This document shows, piece by piece, positions 35,179 to 42,215 of a stretch of DNA of 42,215 nt. The notes under the pieces are model-generated. The model was given only the letters and a program-made list of their open reading frames with translations. It did no database searches and was not told the DNA's origin. A program made the position numbers and the translations under genes. This stretch comes from Cytophagales bacterium (lineage in GTDB: Bacteria; Bacteroidota; Bacteroidia; Cytophagales; Cyclobacteriaceae). The stretch is taken from positions 1 to 42,215 of the forward strand of contig JAKSDO010000015.1 in assembly GCA_022360055.1 (NCBI GenBank), given 5' to 3'. Every line of letters starts with the position of its first letter. Within the stretch, counting starts at the first letter, position 1.

Positions 35179-36270
35179 TTATTCAGCAGAAAACGCCTTA
35201 AATTTTCCGTCTAAAACTTCCTTATTCAGCTTTGAGCCGGATACGATCAGCACCCGGTGTTTCCAGGTGGCAGAGGTATTTGGAGCCAGCTTGAATTCCA
35301 ACACATCTTTTCCTTTGCTGAACACGGCCTGACCTAAGGGATTAGCTGAAAATAAGCCATACGTTCGGGCATGCCAGTAGGTTGGATAACCTACATTGGA
35401 CGGGTGATCCATGATCACCAGGGAGATGTCTTCATTGCCAATTGTCGAAGTCAGATTTACCCATTCCGCGCGTTTGCCCCAGCAATCGCCACCTTCATCG
35501 CCCAGACTGTTGTAATACAGACCATTTACGCCTTCATTGTTGAGCGTTTTTACTTTTGTCGCAATTCCGTTGGCGTCGGTAAATATTTCCGGTTTTTCAG
35601 ATGGATGTTCCAGAGCCCGGGTAACCCGAATGGCGAATACCCCTTCCTTATTGTCCTTAAAATCCACTTCTTTGTCCTTCGCTGTAAGTTTGGTTATGCG
35701 GTCTATCGATCGTTCATTGCCATTGGCACGGAAAACGAAAGTAGTATTTTCAACCAGCAGCGTCTCGCCGGACGGGGCATTCCAATTCATAACCACACTC
35801 AGCTCGGCTTTTTCGTCACCACTCTCGATTTTGCTGATTTCCTTATGTACGATCGTCCCGTAACGGTCGCGTTTCTCAGTTTTTATCGAATCTGAGTTAT
35901 TCCAAAAGTCCAGGCCGTTTACGTCCCCGTAATTAAACCACATGCCAACATGATGTGGATGATCAACCCGTTCACCGGGAACCTTTTCAAGAGGAAATCC
36001 CCGTGTGATCTTTGTCCCTTTTGAGGTTTTTAAAGGATAGAGCACAGGTTTCTTGATGGTGCTGGGATAGATGTATGAAGTAAACAATTCTCCTTCGATC
36101 AGGACATCCACTTTCTTTTCCGCATCATTTCGCACGAGCCGGATTTTTTTTGTTTCCACTTTATCTGATTTGGTGCTTTCGGCTTTTCCCTTCTCGGATG
36201 AGCAGGATACCATGATTATTGGCGAAAATACGATCGCCGTTACAATTGAATATTTTAAAAATAGTTTCAT
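35179..36270 (-). CDS. DUF6807 (PmoA-like) lipoprotein
   Basis: This 363-residue protein has lipobox VSC (Cys23). The body matches the DUF6807 family, annotated as PmoA-like in many Bacteroidota and Planctomycetes: YPLKTSKGTKITRGFPLEKV, then DHPHHVGMWFNYGDVNGLDF, and VIMDHPSNVGYPTYWHARTY. The conserved His/Asp-rich segment HPHH suggests metal or sugar binding. Despite the name it is unrelated to membrane methane monooxygenase. Its gene starts 9 bases after the stop of the Gfo/Idh/MocA gene, so they form an operon, and the two proteins probably act on the same sugar-derived substrate. Function is unproven. Confidence 0.88.
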   Translation of the reverse strand: MKLFLKYSIVTAIVFSPIIMVSCSSEKGKAESTKSDKVETKKIRLVRNDAEKKVDVLIEGELFTSYIYPSTIKKPVLYPLKTSKGTKITRGFPLEKVPGERVDHPHHVGMWFNYGDVNGLDFWNNSDSIKTEKRDRYGTIVHKEISKIESGDEKAELSVVMNWNAPSGETLLVENTTFVFRANGNERSIDRITKLTAKDKEVDFKDNKEGVFAIRVTRALEHPSEKPEIFTDANGIATKVKTLNNEGVNGLYYNSLGDEGGDCWGKRAEWVNLTSTIGNEDISLVIMDHPSNVGYPTYWHARTYGLFSANPLGQAVFSKGKDVLEFKLAPNTSATWKHRVLIVSGSKLNKEVLDGKFKAFSAE

Positions 36271-36279
36271 AATTATTTA

Positions 36280-37638
36280 TTAATATTTAAATACTTTTCC
36301 TCCTGCAAGCACCTCCTGGTTTTTCTCGTCGAAAGTTACAAATTCTCCCGTACGCAAAGCCGCAGTGGTCATGATATTTGCAATCGAATGGTTATATCCC
36401 GCTTCTACCGGTGCATTTGCCTGTTTCCTGCTTCGAATACTTTCCATCCAGTTCAGCATGTGCATGCTCGTCGTGTTGTCTGCGCCGGTATTGGCGCTCG
36501 TCACTACTTTCACATCGCTGTCGGTGAGCTTATACTCCTCCAACAGGTTTGGCTTCATGCCCATTCTGCTTGCGTATTTATCCGTTAAACCACCATTGGG
36601 CGTGACCATGTTGGTCTTTAAGTTCAGCTCTCCACTATTGGAGTAATAAATCTCCTTGGTGCCTCCGGCAGAATTTGTGAATCGAGAAGAATACACGACC
36701 TGAAACCCTTTTGATTTATCATTTAAAGGGCCATAATCAAACACGGCGGTCATTGTATCAAAATTCTTACGCCCGTCTTTCCAGAGATATATACCCCCAT
36801 TTGCAGCTACGCTTCGAGGGTGAGGTAAATCGGTAAACCAATGAACAGTATCGATCTGGTGTGCCATCCATTGTCCCGGAATACCGGATGAATAAGGCCA
36901 GAATAACCTGTACTCAAGATATTTACGAGGATCCCACGCCTCATACGGCCGGTTCATCAGGTAGCGCTTCCAGTCCGTATCGCTTTCTTTAATTTCCGAC
37001 ACCTCTTCCGGTCTTCTCCATCGTCCGGGTTGGTTGACATTCCAGGTCATCTCAACCATAACAATCTCACCGAACTTGCCTTCATCTATAAACTTTTTTG
37101 CGGCATGGTAATTCTTTCCACTTCTTCGCTGCGATCCTACCTGCAGGATAATGCCCGCTTTTTTTACCGCAGCTTTAGCCTTTCTATTATCTTCCATGGT
37201 TTCTGCGAAAGGTTTTTCCACGTAAACGTCCTTGCCGGCTTCCGCCGCTTCAACGGTATGCAAGGCATGCTGAAAATCAGCCGTGGAAATAATCACTGCA
37301 TCGATTTTGTTGTCTTCATAGAGCTCCTCATTGTTCCTGTACGCCTTGACCTTATGACCGACATCTTGCGATAACATAGCCTGTCCCTGGGCCCTTCTTT
37401 TGTTCCAAATATCCGAAACACCGACAAAATCAAAGTTCATCGCATCCTTGTGCTTTAGAAATGCTTTTCTTAAAGATCCGCTGAATCTTCCCGAATACCC
37501 AACTACGCCAACGTTTACGCGGTCGTTGGCGCCAAGGATCCTTCCGTAACTTCCGGCTGTCATACCGAGTGACAATGCTCCGGCTCCAAGAGCTGTTTTT
37601 TTCATGAATTCTCTTCGAGAGTTCTCCTTGATATCCAT
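36280..37638 (-). CDS. Tat-exported Gfo/Idh/MocA family oxidoreductase (second copy)
   Basis: The ATG at 37638 is chosen (452 residues) because it gives MDIKENSRREFMKKTALGAG, a twin-arginine signal; the longer frame upstream has no such logic. The Rossmann region is NVGVVGYSGRFSGSLRKAF and the catalytic-loop motif is VEKPFAETMEDN (intact EKP, unlike VQKP in the copy at 13842-15350). The C-terminal part has IPGQWMAHQIDTVHWFTDLP. It is in an operon with DUF6807 (9-base gap). It likely oxidises or reduces a sugar in the periplasm. It is clearly paralogous to but divergent from the first copy, so a different substrate is likely. Confidence 0.9.
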   Translation of the reverse strand: MDIKENSRREFMKKTALGAGALSLGMTAGSYGRILGANDRVNVGVVGYSGRFSGSLRKAFLKHKDAMNFDFVGVSDIWNKRRAQGQAMLSQDVGHKVKAYRNNEELYEDNKIDAVIISTADFQHALHTVEAAEAGKDVYVEKPFAETMEDNRKAKAAVKKAGIILQVGSQRRSGKNYHAAKKFIDEGKFGEIVMVEMTWNVNQPGRWRRPEEVSEIKESDTDWKRYLMNRPYEAWDPRKYLEYRLFWPYSSGIPGQWMAHQIDTVHWFTDLPHPRSVAANGGIYLWKDGRKNFDTMTAVFDYGPLNDKSKGFQVVYSSRFTNSAGGTKEIYYSNSGELNLKTNMVTPNGGLTDKYASRMGMKPNLLEEYKLTDSDVKVVTSANTGADNTTSMHMLNWMESIRSRKQANAPVEAGYNHSIANIMTTAALRTGEFVTFDEKNQEVLAGGKVFKY

Positions 37639-37779
37639 AGTAATTAACTTTGTGTTTATAAGATTTAAATTTTTAAGTGTCGCCAAAATGCTATACCAAA
37701 AGAAATAACCAGTTAGTGATTGTACTGGAAAATTTGGGTGCATTACTATTTTGATACACTTCGAATCGCTATTCCCAAA

Positions 37780-37787
37780 CAAATTTA
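37780..37787 (-). promoter_or_regulatory. Putative -7 element for the oxidoreductase/DUF6807 operon
   Basis: The minus strand reads TAAATTTG, a full match to TAnnTTTG, giving a leader of about 135 bases. The LacI-type palindrome lies about 40 bases upstream of it. There is no good -33 TTG. Confidence 0.3.
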
Positions 37788-37827
37788 TCACAAAAAAATC
37801 CACGGAGAAAGTAAATTCTGCTATTTC

Positions 37828-37841
37828 TGCAAACGTTTGCA
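37828..37841. promoter_or_regulatory. LacI-family operator-like palindrome
   Basis: TGCAAACGTTTGCA is a perfect 14-base palindrome with the central CG typical of LacI/GalR and cre-type sites (TGnAAnCGnTTnCA). It lies between the divergent oxidoreductase operon and the thioesterase gene. No lacI-type gene is in the window. Confidence 0.6.
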
Positions 37842-37919
37842 TTATATGATATTCGATGGGTTGATTGCTTTGTTTAAGGATTATTTTTGGCCGGACATAG
37901 AATACAGGATATCATGTCG

Positions 37920-37927
37920 TAACTTTG
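37920..37927 (+). promoter_or_regulatory. Putative -7 element for the thioesterase gene
   Basis: TAACTTTG matches TAnnTTTG fully, 22 bases before the ATG at 37950. The only nearby TTG upstream is 30 bases away. Confidence 0.38.
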
Positions 37928-37949
37928 CCGGCTAAATTGGTAATAGGTT

Positions 37950-38327
37950 ATGGAAGAAGTAAAACCAGGTATTTCACTGGAATTGGCACAGGAAATAACG
38001 CCGGATCAAAGCGCTGCCAGGGTGGGGTCCGGAGCGTTGGATGTATTCAGTACCCCGTCCATGATTGGATTGATGGAAAAGACTTCAATGAAATGTATTG
38101 AACCATTTTTAGAGGAATCCGAATCAACCGTTGGCGGTGCGGTAAATGTTCGGCACTATATGCCTACCGCTATTGGAAAGCGAGTAACTTGCAAAAGCGA
38201 AGTTATTTCCGTAAAAGGCCGGAAAATAGACTTTAAGGTAGAGACCTTTGAAGACGGGAAATTGATTGGTGACGGTAACCATGTTCGGTTCGTAGTCGAC
38301 AAGAATGATTTTATGAACAAAATCTAG
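37950..38327 (+). CDS. FlK-like hot-dog thioesterase
   Basis: This 125-residue single hot-dog domain protein belongs to the family that contains fluoroacetyl-CoA thioesterase. Thr35, Glu43 and His69 have exactly the spacing of the FlK catalytic residues Thr42, Glu50 and His76 (8 and 26). The surroundings also fit: VFSTPSMIGLMEKTSM and VGGAVNVRHYMPTAIG. It would hydrolyse a small acyl-CoA in the cytoplasm; fluoroacetyl-CoA is unlikely to be the natural substrate. It is transcribed from its own -7 element and is not tightly linked to neighbours. No terminator is visible. Confidence 0.88.
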   Translation: MEEVKPGISLELAQEITPDQSAARVGSGALDVFSTPSMIGLMEKTSMKCIEPFLEESESTVGGAVNVRHYMPTAIGKRVTCKSEVISVKGRKIDFKVETFEDGKLIGDGNHVRFVVDKNDFMNKI

Positions 38328-38481
38328 CGTTATGTCCAATGTCGTCACGAATAAGGCGGTAGGGTGCGAAAGACCTATCTTCAGCGGCGCAAAAAGTCAG
38401 GTTCTCGCCCGGAGCCGATCCCGCTTCGGCAGAAACGATATTATGCATACGTTTACACCCGACACGACGTCTTTGGTTCAA

Positions 38482-38512
38482 TTGGGCCGTCCGACCGAAA
38501 TATCTATATTTG
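38482..38512 (+). promoter_or_regulatory. Promoter for the cysH-epimerase operon
   Basis: TTG (38482-38484) and TATATTTG (38505-38512) are separated by 20 bases, matching the Bacteroidota -33/-7 arrangement on both elements. The TTG start codon of cysH lies 20 bases downstream of the -7 element. This is the best promoter match in the window. Confidence 0.6.
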
Positions 38513-38532
38513 TCCTTTAAAATTGTTTTCAG

Positions 38533-39189
38533 TTGACTTTCGAACAGATTAAGAAGAGGATCGAAGAATACCAGGCTCAGGGAAAGAAAATCTTTACGAG
38601 TTCTTCTTTTCAGACACATAGCATCCCGTTATTACATATTATAAGCAGAATCGATAAGACCATTCCGGTCTATTTTTTAAATACAGGTTATCATTTTCCC
38701 GAAACTTTGGAATTTCGCGATCAAATCAGCCATGCCCTTGATTTGAATCTGATTAATCTGAAGCCCGATACTCCGAAAAATATGCAGCTTGACGCCGATG
38801 GGAAATTACTATTCACTTCCGACCCCGATCATTGTTGTTATTTGAATAAAACCCAGCCGATGGAACAAGTGCTGATGTATCATGATGTTTGGATCAATGG
38901 CATCCGAGCAGAACAAAATACATACCGGAGCGCTTTGAAGATGGAAGAAATTGCCAAACACAATGTAATTCGTTTTCACCCCCTGATCGGGTGGACGAAT
39001 AAAGACGTATATGCTTATCGCAAGGAATATGATCTGCCGGAACATCCGCTGGAGTCCAAAGGCTATTTCAGTATTGGATGCGAACCCTGCACCCGTAAAC
39101 TTGACCTGGAAATGCAGGAAAGAGAGGCTCGGTGGTATGGCTTGAATAAAACCGAATGCGGATTAAACACAGATTTAGTAAGCCATTGA
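38533..39189 (+). CDS. cysH: Iron-sulfur APS/PAPS reductase family protein
   Basis: This 218-residue protein begins at a TTG (38533). It has the modified P-loop TSSSFQTHSIPLLHI and FLNTGYHFPETLEF as in sulfonucleotide reductases. The [4Fe-4S] ligand pattern is complete: Cys101-Cys102, then 80 residues, then Cys183-x-x-Cys186 (GCEPCTRK). The catalytic Cys209 lies in KTECGLN, where most relatives have ECGLH. The double-Cys plus CxxC pattern marks the APS-type enzyme, which reduces adenylyl sulfate to sulfite in sulfate assimilation using thioredoxin. The epimerase gene starts 1 base after its stop, so they are in one operon. No ATP sulfurylase gene is visible, so the sulfate pathway must be completed elsewhere, or the protein has a different substrate. 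Confidence 0.88.
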   Translation: MTFEQIKKRIEEYQAQGKKIFTSSSFQTHSIPLLHIISRIDKTIPVYFLNTGYHFPETLEFRDQISHALDLNLINLKPDTPKNMQLDADGKLLFTSDPDHCCYLNKTQPMEQVLMYHDVWINGIRAEQNTYRSALKMEEIAKHNVIRFHPLIGWTNKDVYAYRKEYDLPEHPLESKGYFSIGCEPCTRKLDLEMQEREARWYGLNKTECGLNTDLVSH

Positions 39190-39190
39190 T

Positions 39191-40111
39191 ATGAAGGTTT
39201 TAATTACCGGGGGAGCAGGATATATCGGAACAGTTCTAACAAAACACCTCGTTCAATATCCGGAAATAGATGAAATTGTCATTTATGATAATTTGAGCAG
39301 AAAGAACTCAAATCTCTTCTTGGGAGACAGGTTGCCCAATGCCGAAAAGGTGGAGCTGGTTGTTGGGGATATTCTGGACCTTAGGAAGTTGAACAAAATA
39401 CTTTCAGATGTCGATGTCGTTTTTCATCTGGCGGCAAGGGTTTCTACCCCGTTTGCAAATGTCGATGCCGATTTTCACGAACAGGTCAATCATTGGGGGA
39501 CCTCCGAATTGGTATCGGCAGTCGAAGAGAGTAATGTAGAGAAATTTATCTTTACGAGCAGCACTTCGGTTTATGGCGCTTCAGACGGACTTATTGATGA
39601 AAACCAGGAGCCAAATCCGAAAACATTTTATGGCATTTCGAAATATAGAGGTGAAGAACATGTAAAAAGACTTCAAAAGAAGAGAAATGCGCTTATCCTA
39701 AGGTGCGCCAATGTTTATGGTTACAGCAGAAGTATGCGGTTTGATGCTGTCATAAATCGATTTATGTTCGATGCAAATTTTACAAATCGCATACAAATTC
39801 ATGGAAATGGAAAACAAAACAGGGCATTTGTCCATGTTAACGTTTTGATTAGGGCGCTTATAGGATGCCTTTTGAATGATGTTCCTTCCGGTATCTATAA
39901 TGTCGTAGATAAAAATCTGCAAATACTGGATATTGTAGACATTTTGAAAGAGATCTATCCCACACTCGAATTCATTTTTGTAAATCAGCATCTGGAACTG
40001 CGTCAAATGCAGGTCGATCGAAACTCGGTGTTAAGAAATTATATTGATTTCGAAAACACCTTCTCGCTTAAAGATGAGTTGTTGGAATTTAAGGAGAGAT
40101 TTTCGTTTTAA
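39191..40111 (+). CDS. NAD-dependent sugar-nucleotide epimerase/dehydratase (extended SDR)
   Basis: This 306-residue cytoplasmic protein has the Rossmann motif GGAGYIGTVL at residues 7-16. The acidic residue ending strand 2 (YDNLSRKN) indicates NAD. The active-site Ser/Thr is in FTSSTSVYGA and the catalytic YxxxK is in YGISK. The C-terminal substrate domain is short. It acts on a nucleotide-activated sugar, most likely for LPS or exopolysaccharide, but the exact reaction cannot be told. It is separated by a single base from the cysH-type gene. A hairpin without a T-run lies about 140 bases downstream (40251-40279). Confidence 0.9.
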   Translation: MKVLITGGAGYIGTVLTKHLVQYPEIDEIVIYDNLSRKNSNLFLGDRLPNAEKVELVVGDILDLRKLNKILSDVDVVFHLAARVSTPFANVDADFHEQVNHWGTSELVSAVEESNVEKFIFTSSTSVYGASDGLIDENQEPNPKTFYGISKYRGEEHVKRLQKKRNALILRCANVYGYSRSMRFDAVINRFMFDANFTNRIQIHGNGKQNRAFVHVNVLIRALIGCLLNDVPSGIYNVVDKNLQILDIVDILKEIYPTLEFIFVNQHLELRQMQVDRNSVLRNYIDFENTFSLKDELLEFKERFSF

Positions 40112-40634
40112 CTCGTGTAATCGGCCTTATTTAATTGTAAAATTTTTAGCAAAATCTATACTTGAGTTGCATTTTGATGCAAACTTAACGTTTTACTTAA
40201 AGTATAAATTGCCTAATAATCAATAATTGATTGTTTTTGAGGTGATTATGTTCTTGGGGCGGTCGAACGGCCCCGAGAATGTACGAAGGTAAGCCTGAAT
40301 TTTTAGCCTCCAATCCCGATTGGTTTGTCCGTTGATCCAAATTACAGCAAATATTATTAGTAAAGGAGTCTCATTTCTTACATGTCGAAATGAAATGTCT
40401 TAATATCTAAGAAGTTACGATTTACTATAATAAAAGTCAAATGCTTAATTTCGATGAGAATACAGGTATTCTTAGAATGCTTAAAATGAACAAGTTGAAT
40501 GGCTTTTTATTTGATTGCTAATATACTTAGTAAACGAATCGCGGTATGAATAAATGTTATTTTTTGATTCCGGTATTACAAATCGATCAGGGTTATTCGA
40601 CGGTTACCAATAACAACTTTACTAAATCAAAAAG
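40112..40634. other. Intergenic region upstream of the surface-protein genes
   Basis: This 523-base stretch holds a hairpin TTGCAT-tttg-ATGCAA (40167-40182) and a strong GC hairpin (40251-40279). The remaining 350 bases before 40635 are AT-rich and show no gene or certain promoter. Confidence 0.55.
40251..40279. other. Strong hairpin without a T-run
   Basis: TTCTTGGGGC (40251-40260) pairs with GCCCCGAGAA (40270-40279) over 10 bp with one G-T pair and a 9-base loop. It has no T-run on the plus strand, so it is more likely a transcript-stabilising or attenuating structure than an intrinsic terminator. Confidence 0.45.
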
Positions 40635-41012
40635 ATGAGATCAATGGGAAAAAGTATTACTAGGATATCAGGATTGTTACTGGCTTTTGCTTTGGTGTTT
40701 ATTTCATTCGAGGCGATTAGGGCACAGTGTGATCTCAGTTTTAAATATAAAGTCGAGCACACATCGGGAGGGAATCATAATGGCAAAATCCTGTTGCAAC
40801 TGGAAAGCGGAGAAGGGCCGTTTACGATCAGATTATTTGATCTGAATGCAGGTACAAGTGAATTCTTAGCTACAAAAAAATATACTACTTTTTCTTCTAC
40901 GGGGTATAAAGTTGTTTTCGACAAGCTAAAGCCAAGTGATTATCTGGTGAGAATAGAAAATAATGAGTGTAAAAAGTCTTTGACTGGAATTGAAGGCCTT
41001 CAAATTAAGTAG
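40635..41012 (+). CDS. Secreted single-module SprB-like protein
   Basis: This 125-residue protein has a signal peptide (about residues 1-30, ending AIRAQ) and then one Ig-like module: CDLSFKYKVEHTSGG, NGKILLQLESGEGPFTIRLF, and LKPSDYLVRIENNEC. The module has the same order of conserved blocks as the N-terminal module of the large protein encoded 1 base downstream (NGTIDIVFNDGVPPYSIAL, PPGIYLIRVNC). It resembles the SprB-type repeat of Bacteroidota surface proteins. It contains no C-terminal sorting domain that I can see. It is probably co-transcribed with the large protein; it may be a secreted partner or a broken-off domain. Confidence 0.8.
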   Translation: MRSMGKSITRISGLLLAFALVFISFEAIRAQCDLSFKYKVEHTSGGNHNGKILLQLESGEGPFTIRLFDLNAGTSEFLATKKYTTFSSTGYKVVFDKLKPSDYLVRIENNECKKSLTGIEGLQIK

Positions 41013-41013
41013 A

Positions 41014-42215
41014 ATGAAGATTTTGAAGTATTCATTGGCATTATTTTTTGCTTTTGAGGTAATGATGCAATTGCCTGCATCCGCCCAATGCCCATCAAAT
41101 AGCAATACTACATTTACAACAACGGATGAAGTATGTCTTGGTGATAATAATGGGACAATAGACATAGTCTTTAATGATGGAGTCCCACCGTATTCCATAG
41201 CTTTGATATACGATGTGTCAACTCCGAAGTTTCTTTTGCCCGGTTTCGATTTTACGGTAACTCAAAATGCTCCGAATGATTTCACATTGTCTGACGTGCC
41301 CCCGGGAATTTATTTAATCAGAGTAAACTGTTCTGATGCAGATAATGTTAATCTTGGAGATACAACCACAAACGGCGATACACACGTTCGTCCCGGAATC
41401 GATGTAGTCGCCAATGACCAGACGCCTGCAGTTTGTGAAGATGTGGCCGGCGGTGGCACGTCAGCGGTGAACCTGACGGCCTTGAACGCCGCCATTGACG
41501 GCGGTGCCGGGCATACGATCACGTGGTACAGCGATGCGGGCCTGACAACTCCGGTGGGAGATCCGACGAATGAGACGGTGAGCACCGGTTCGGTATATTA
41601 TGCGGAAGTGGATGACGGAACATGTACGGATGTGGCTACGGTAACCTATACGGTGAATGCCTCTCCGGCAGCGAATGATCAGACACCTGCGCCCTTGTGC
41701 GAGGACGTATCCGGAGGAGGTACGGTGGCGGGTGTGAATTTAACCGGTTTGAATTCCGCGATCGACGGCGGTGCCGGGCATACGATCACATGGTACAGCG
41801 ATGCGGGCTTAACGACTCCGGTGGGAGATCCGACAAATGTAACGGTGAGTAACGGCTCGGTATATTATGCGGAAGTAGATGACGGGACATGTACAAATGT
41901 GGCTACGGCGACCTATACGGTCAACAGTTTGCCTGCGGCGAATGACCAGACGCCTGCAGTTTGTGAAGATGTGGCCGGTGGCGGCACGTCAGCGGTAGAC
42001 CTGACGGCATTGAACGCAGCCATCGATGGCGGCGCGGGCCATACGATCACGTGGTACAGCGATGCGGGCCTGACGACTCCGGTGGGAGATCCGACGAATG
42101 AGACGGTAAGCACCGGTTCGGTATATTATGCGGAAGTGGATGACGGGACATGTACGGATGTGGCTACGGTAACCTATACGGTGAATGCAACACCGCCTGA
42201 TGCTGCAAATCCGTC
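41014..42215 (+). CDS. Large tandem-repeat Ig-like surface protein, partial (right edge)
   Basis: The frame opens at the ATG at 41014, 1 base after the previous stop, and stays open to the edge (400 codons). It has a signal peptide ending PASAQ at about residue 25, then a SprB-like module (about 26-110), then Ig-like tandem repeats from about residue 133. Each repeat has CEDVAGGG, NAAIDGGAGHTITWYSDAGL, TTPVGDPTN, and VYYAEVDDGTCT. I associate this pattern with Ig-like domains of the CHU_C-associated type. Such proteins are usually exported by the type IX system and act in adhesion or gliding, but the sorting domain would be at the C terminus, outside the window. Confidence 0.9.
   Translation, partial: MKILKYSLALFFAFEVMMQLPASAQCPSNSNTTFTTTDEVCLGDNNGTIDIVFNDGVPPYSIALIYDVSTPKFLLPGFDFTVTQNAPNDFTLSDVPPGIYLIRVNCSDADNVNLGDTTTNGDTHVRPGIDVVANDQTPAVCEDVAGGGTSAVNLTALNAAIDGGAGHTITWYSDAGLTTPVGDPTNETVSTGSVYYAEVDDGTCTDVATVTYTVNASPAANDQTPAPLCEDVSGGGTVAGVNLTGLNSAIDGGAGHTITWYSDAGLTTPVGDPTNVTVSNGSVYYAEVDDGTCTNVATATYTVNSLPAANDQTPAVCEDVAGGGTSAVDLTALNAAIDGGAGHTITWYSDAGLTTPVGDPTNETVSTGSVYYAEVDDGTCTDVATVTYTVNATPPDAANP
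41410..42204 (+). repeat. Tandem 87-89-codon repeats in the surface protein
   Basis: Three full units are visible: 41410-41670 (261 bases), 41671-41937 (267) and 41938-42204 (267); a fourth begins at 42205. Unit 2 has two inserted residues (the Leu of APLCED and the Gly of VAGVNL) and more substitutions. Units 1 and 3 are nearly identical at the protein level. Confidence 0.93.

Larger units (their letters stand above)
37639..37949. other. Divergent regulatory region between oxidoreductase and thioesterase genes
   Basis: This 311-base stretch holds -7 elements facing both ways (37780-37787 minus, 37920-37927 plus) and a LacI-type palindrome (37828-37841) between them. No gene is seen. Confidence 0.65.

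Noticed and set aside
38332-38552. Two 62-codon plus frames between the thioesterase and cysH genes
   Set aside because: They overlap each other and the promoter at 38482-38512, with no protein-like pattern.
40423-40440. Second copy of the 12889-12913 operator (ATTTACTATAA)
   Set aside because: Only one half-site is present with no symmetric partner.
41310-42113. Minus-strand frames opposite the surface-protein repeats
   Set aside because: They recur once per repeat unit because the plus-strand repeat is GC-rich; they are shadows.
1-42215. tRNA, rRNA, tmRNA, RNase P RNA, CRISPR array, prophage or insertion sequence
   Set aside because: No TpsiC-like motifs in a cloverleaf context, no regular spaced direct repeats outside coding DNA, and no transposase or integrase gene was found by eye.

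Overview
The window looks like a chromosomal segment of a Bacteroidota bacterium, most likely of the Cytophagales type. The evidence is the gene content (DUF1573, DUF1080, DUF6807, DUF6588 and DUF4369/TlpA proteins, SprB-like and CHU_C-associated Ig-like surface modules), promoters of the Bacteroidota -33 TTG / -7 TAnnTTTG form, weak ribosome binding sites, frequent TTG starts and moderate GC. I see no tRNA, rRNA, CRISPR array, phage or insertion sequence. The window starts inside one gene and ends inside another.

Layout. 1-2407 (minus): a capsule/exopolysaccharide export pair (outer-membrane export lipoprotein, then a Wzc-like chain-length/kinase protein cut by the left edge). 2560-6696 (minus): a TerB-like protein, an aconitase gene interrupted by an in-frame TAG at codon 56, and a DUF6588 outer-membrane protein. 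6903-10325 (plus): a cysteine-free Fur/PerR-like regulator next to a 2-Cys peroxiredoxin, then waaA and rsgA. 10329-19950: a DUF1648 membrane protein and a sugar-oxidation neighbourhood (two MFS transporters, DUF1080 protein, Tat-exported Gfo/Idh/MocA oxidoreductase, lipoprotein PQQ dehydrogenase with a fused cytochrome c domain). 20499-25904 (plus): a tandem, eukaryote-like 6-phosphofructokinase, a GH3 lipoprotein, a TlpA-like thioredoxin lipoprotein and a small lipoprotein. 26012-33714: phosphoglucomutase, an acidic unknown protein, trpS, a two-domain DUF1573 protein, a 53-residue membrane protein, a Sua5-type synthase and pgk. 34088-37638 (minus): gluconolactonase-like protein, DUF6807 lipoprotein and a second Tat-exported Gfo/Idh/MocA oxidoreductase. 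37950-40111 (plus): FlK-like thioesterase, APS-reductase-type cysH and a sugar-nucleotide epimerase. 40635-end (plus): a secreted single-module protein followed by the start of a large tandem-repeat surface protein.

How genes may work together. Periplasmic sugar oxidation is a repeated theme: exported oxidoreductases with a DUF1080 protein (some characterised members act on 3-keto-glycosides), a quinoprotein dehydrogenase, a lactonase-like protein and DUF6807, with MFS carriers for uptake. Central carbon genes (tandem PFK, phosphoglucomutase, pgk, aconitase) lie among them. The PerR-like regulator and peroxiredoxin form an oxidative-stress pair.

Most notable: the tandem PFK has the full animal/fungal layout, with a catalytic N half and a C half whose catalytic aspartates are replaced; the aconitase has a single-codon interruption at a conserved tyrosine position; the Fur protein keeps all five PerR-type metal ligands but has no cysteine; two strong operator-like palindromes lie beside sugar genes; two families of dispersed palindromic repeats occur between genes; and the surface-protein repeats differ almost only at synonymous sites.
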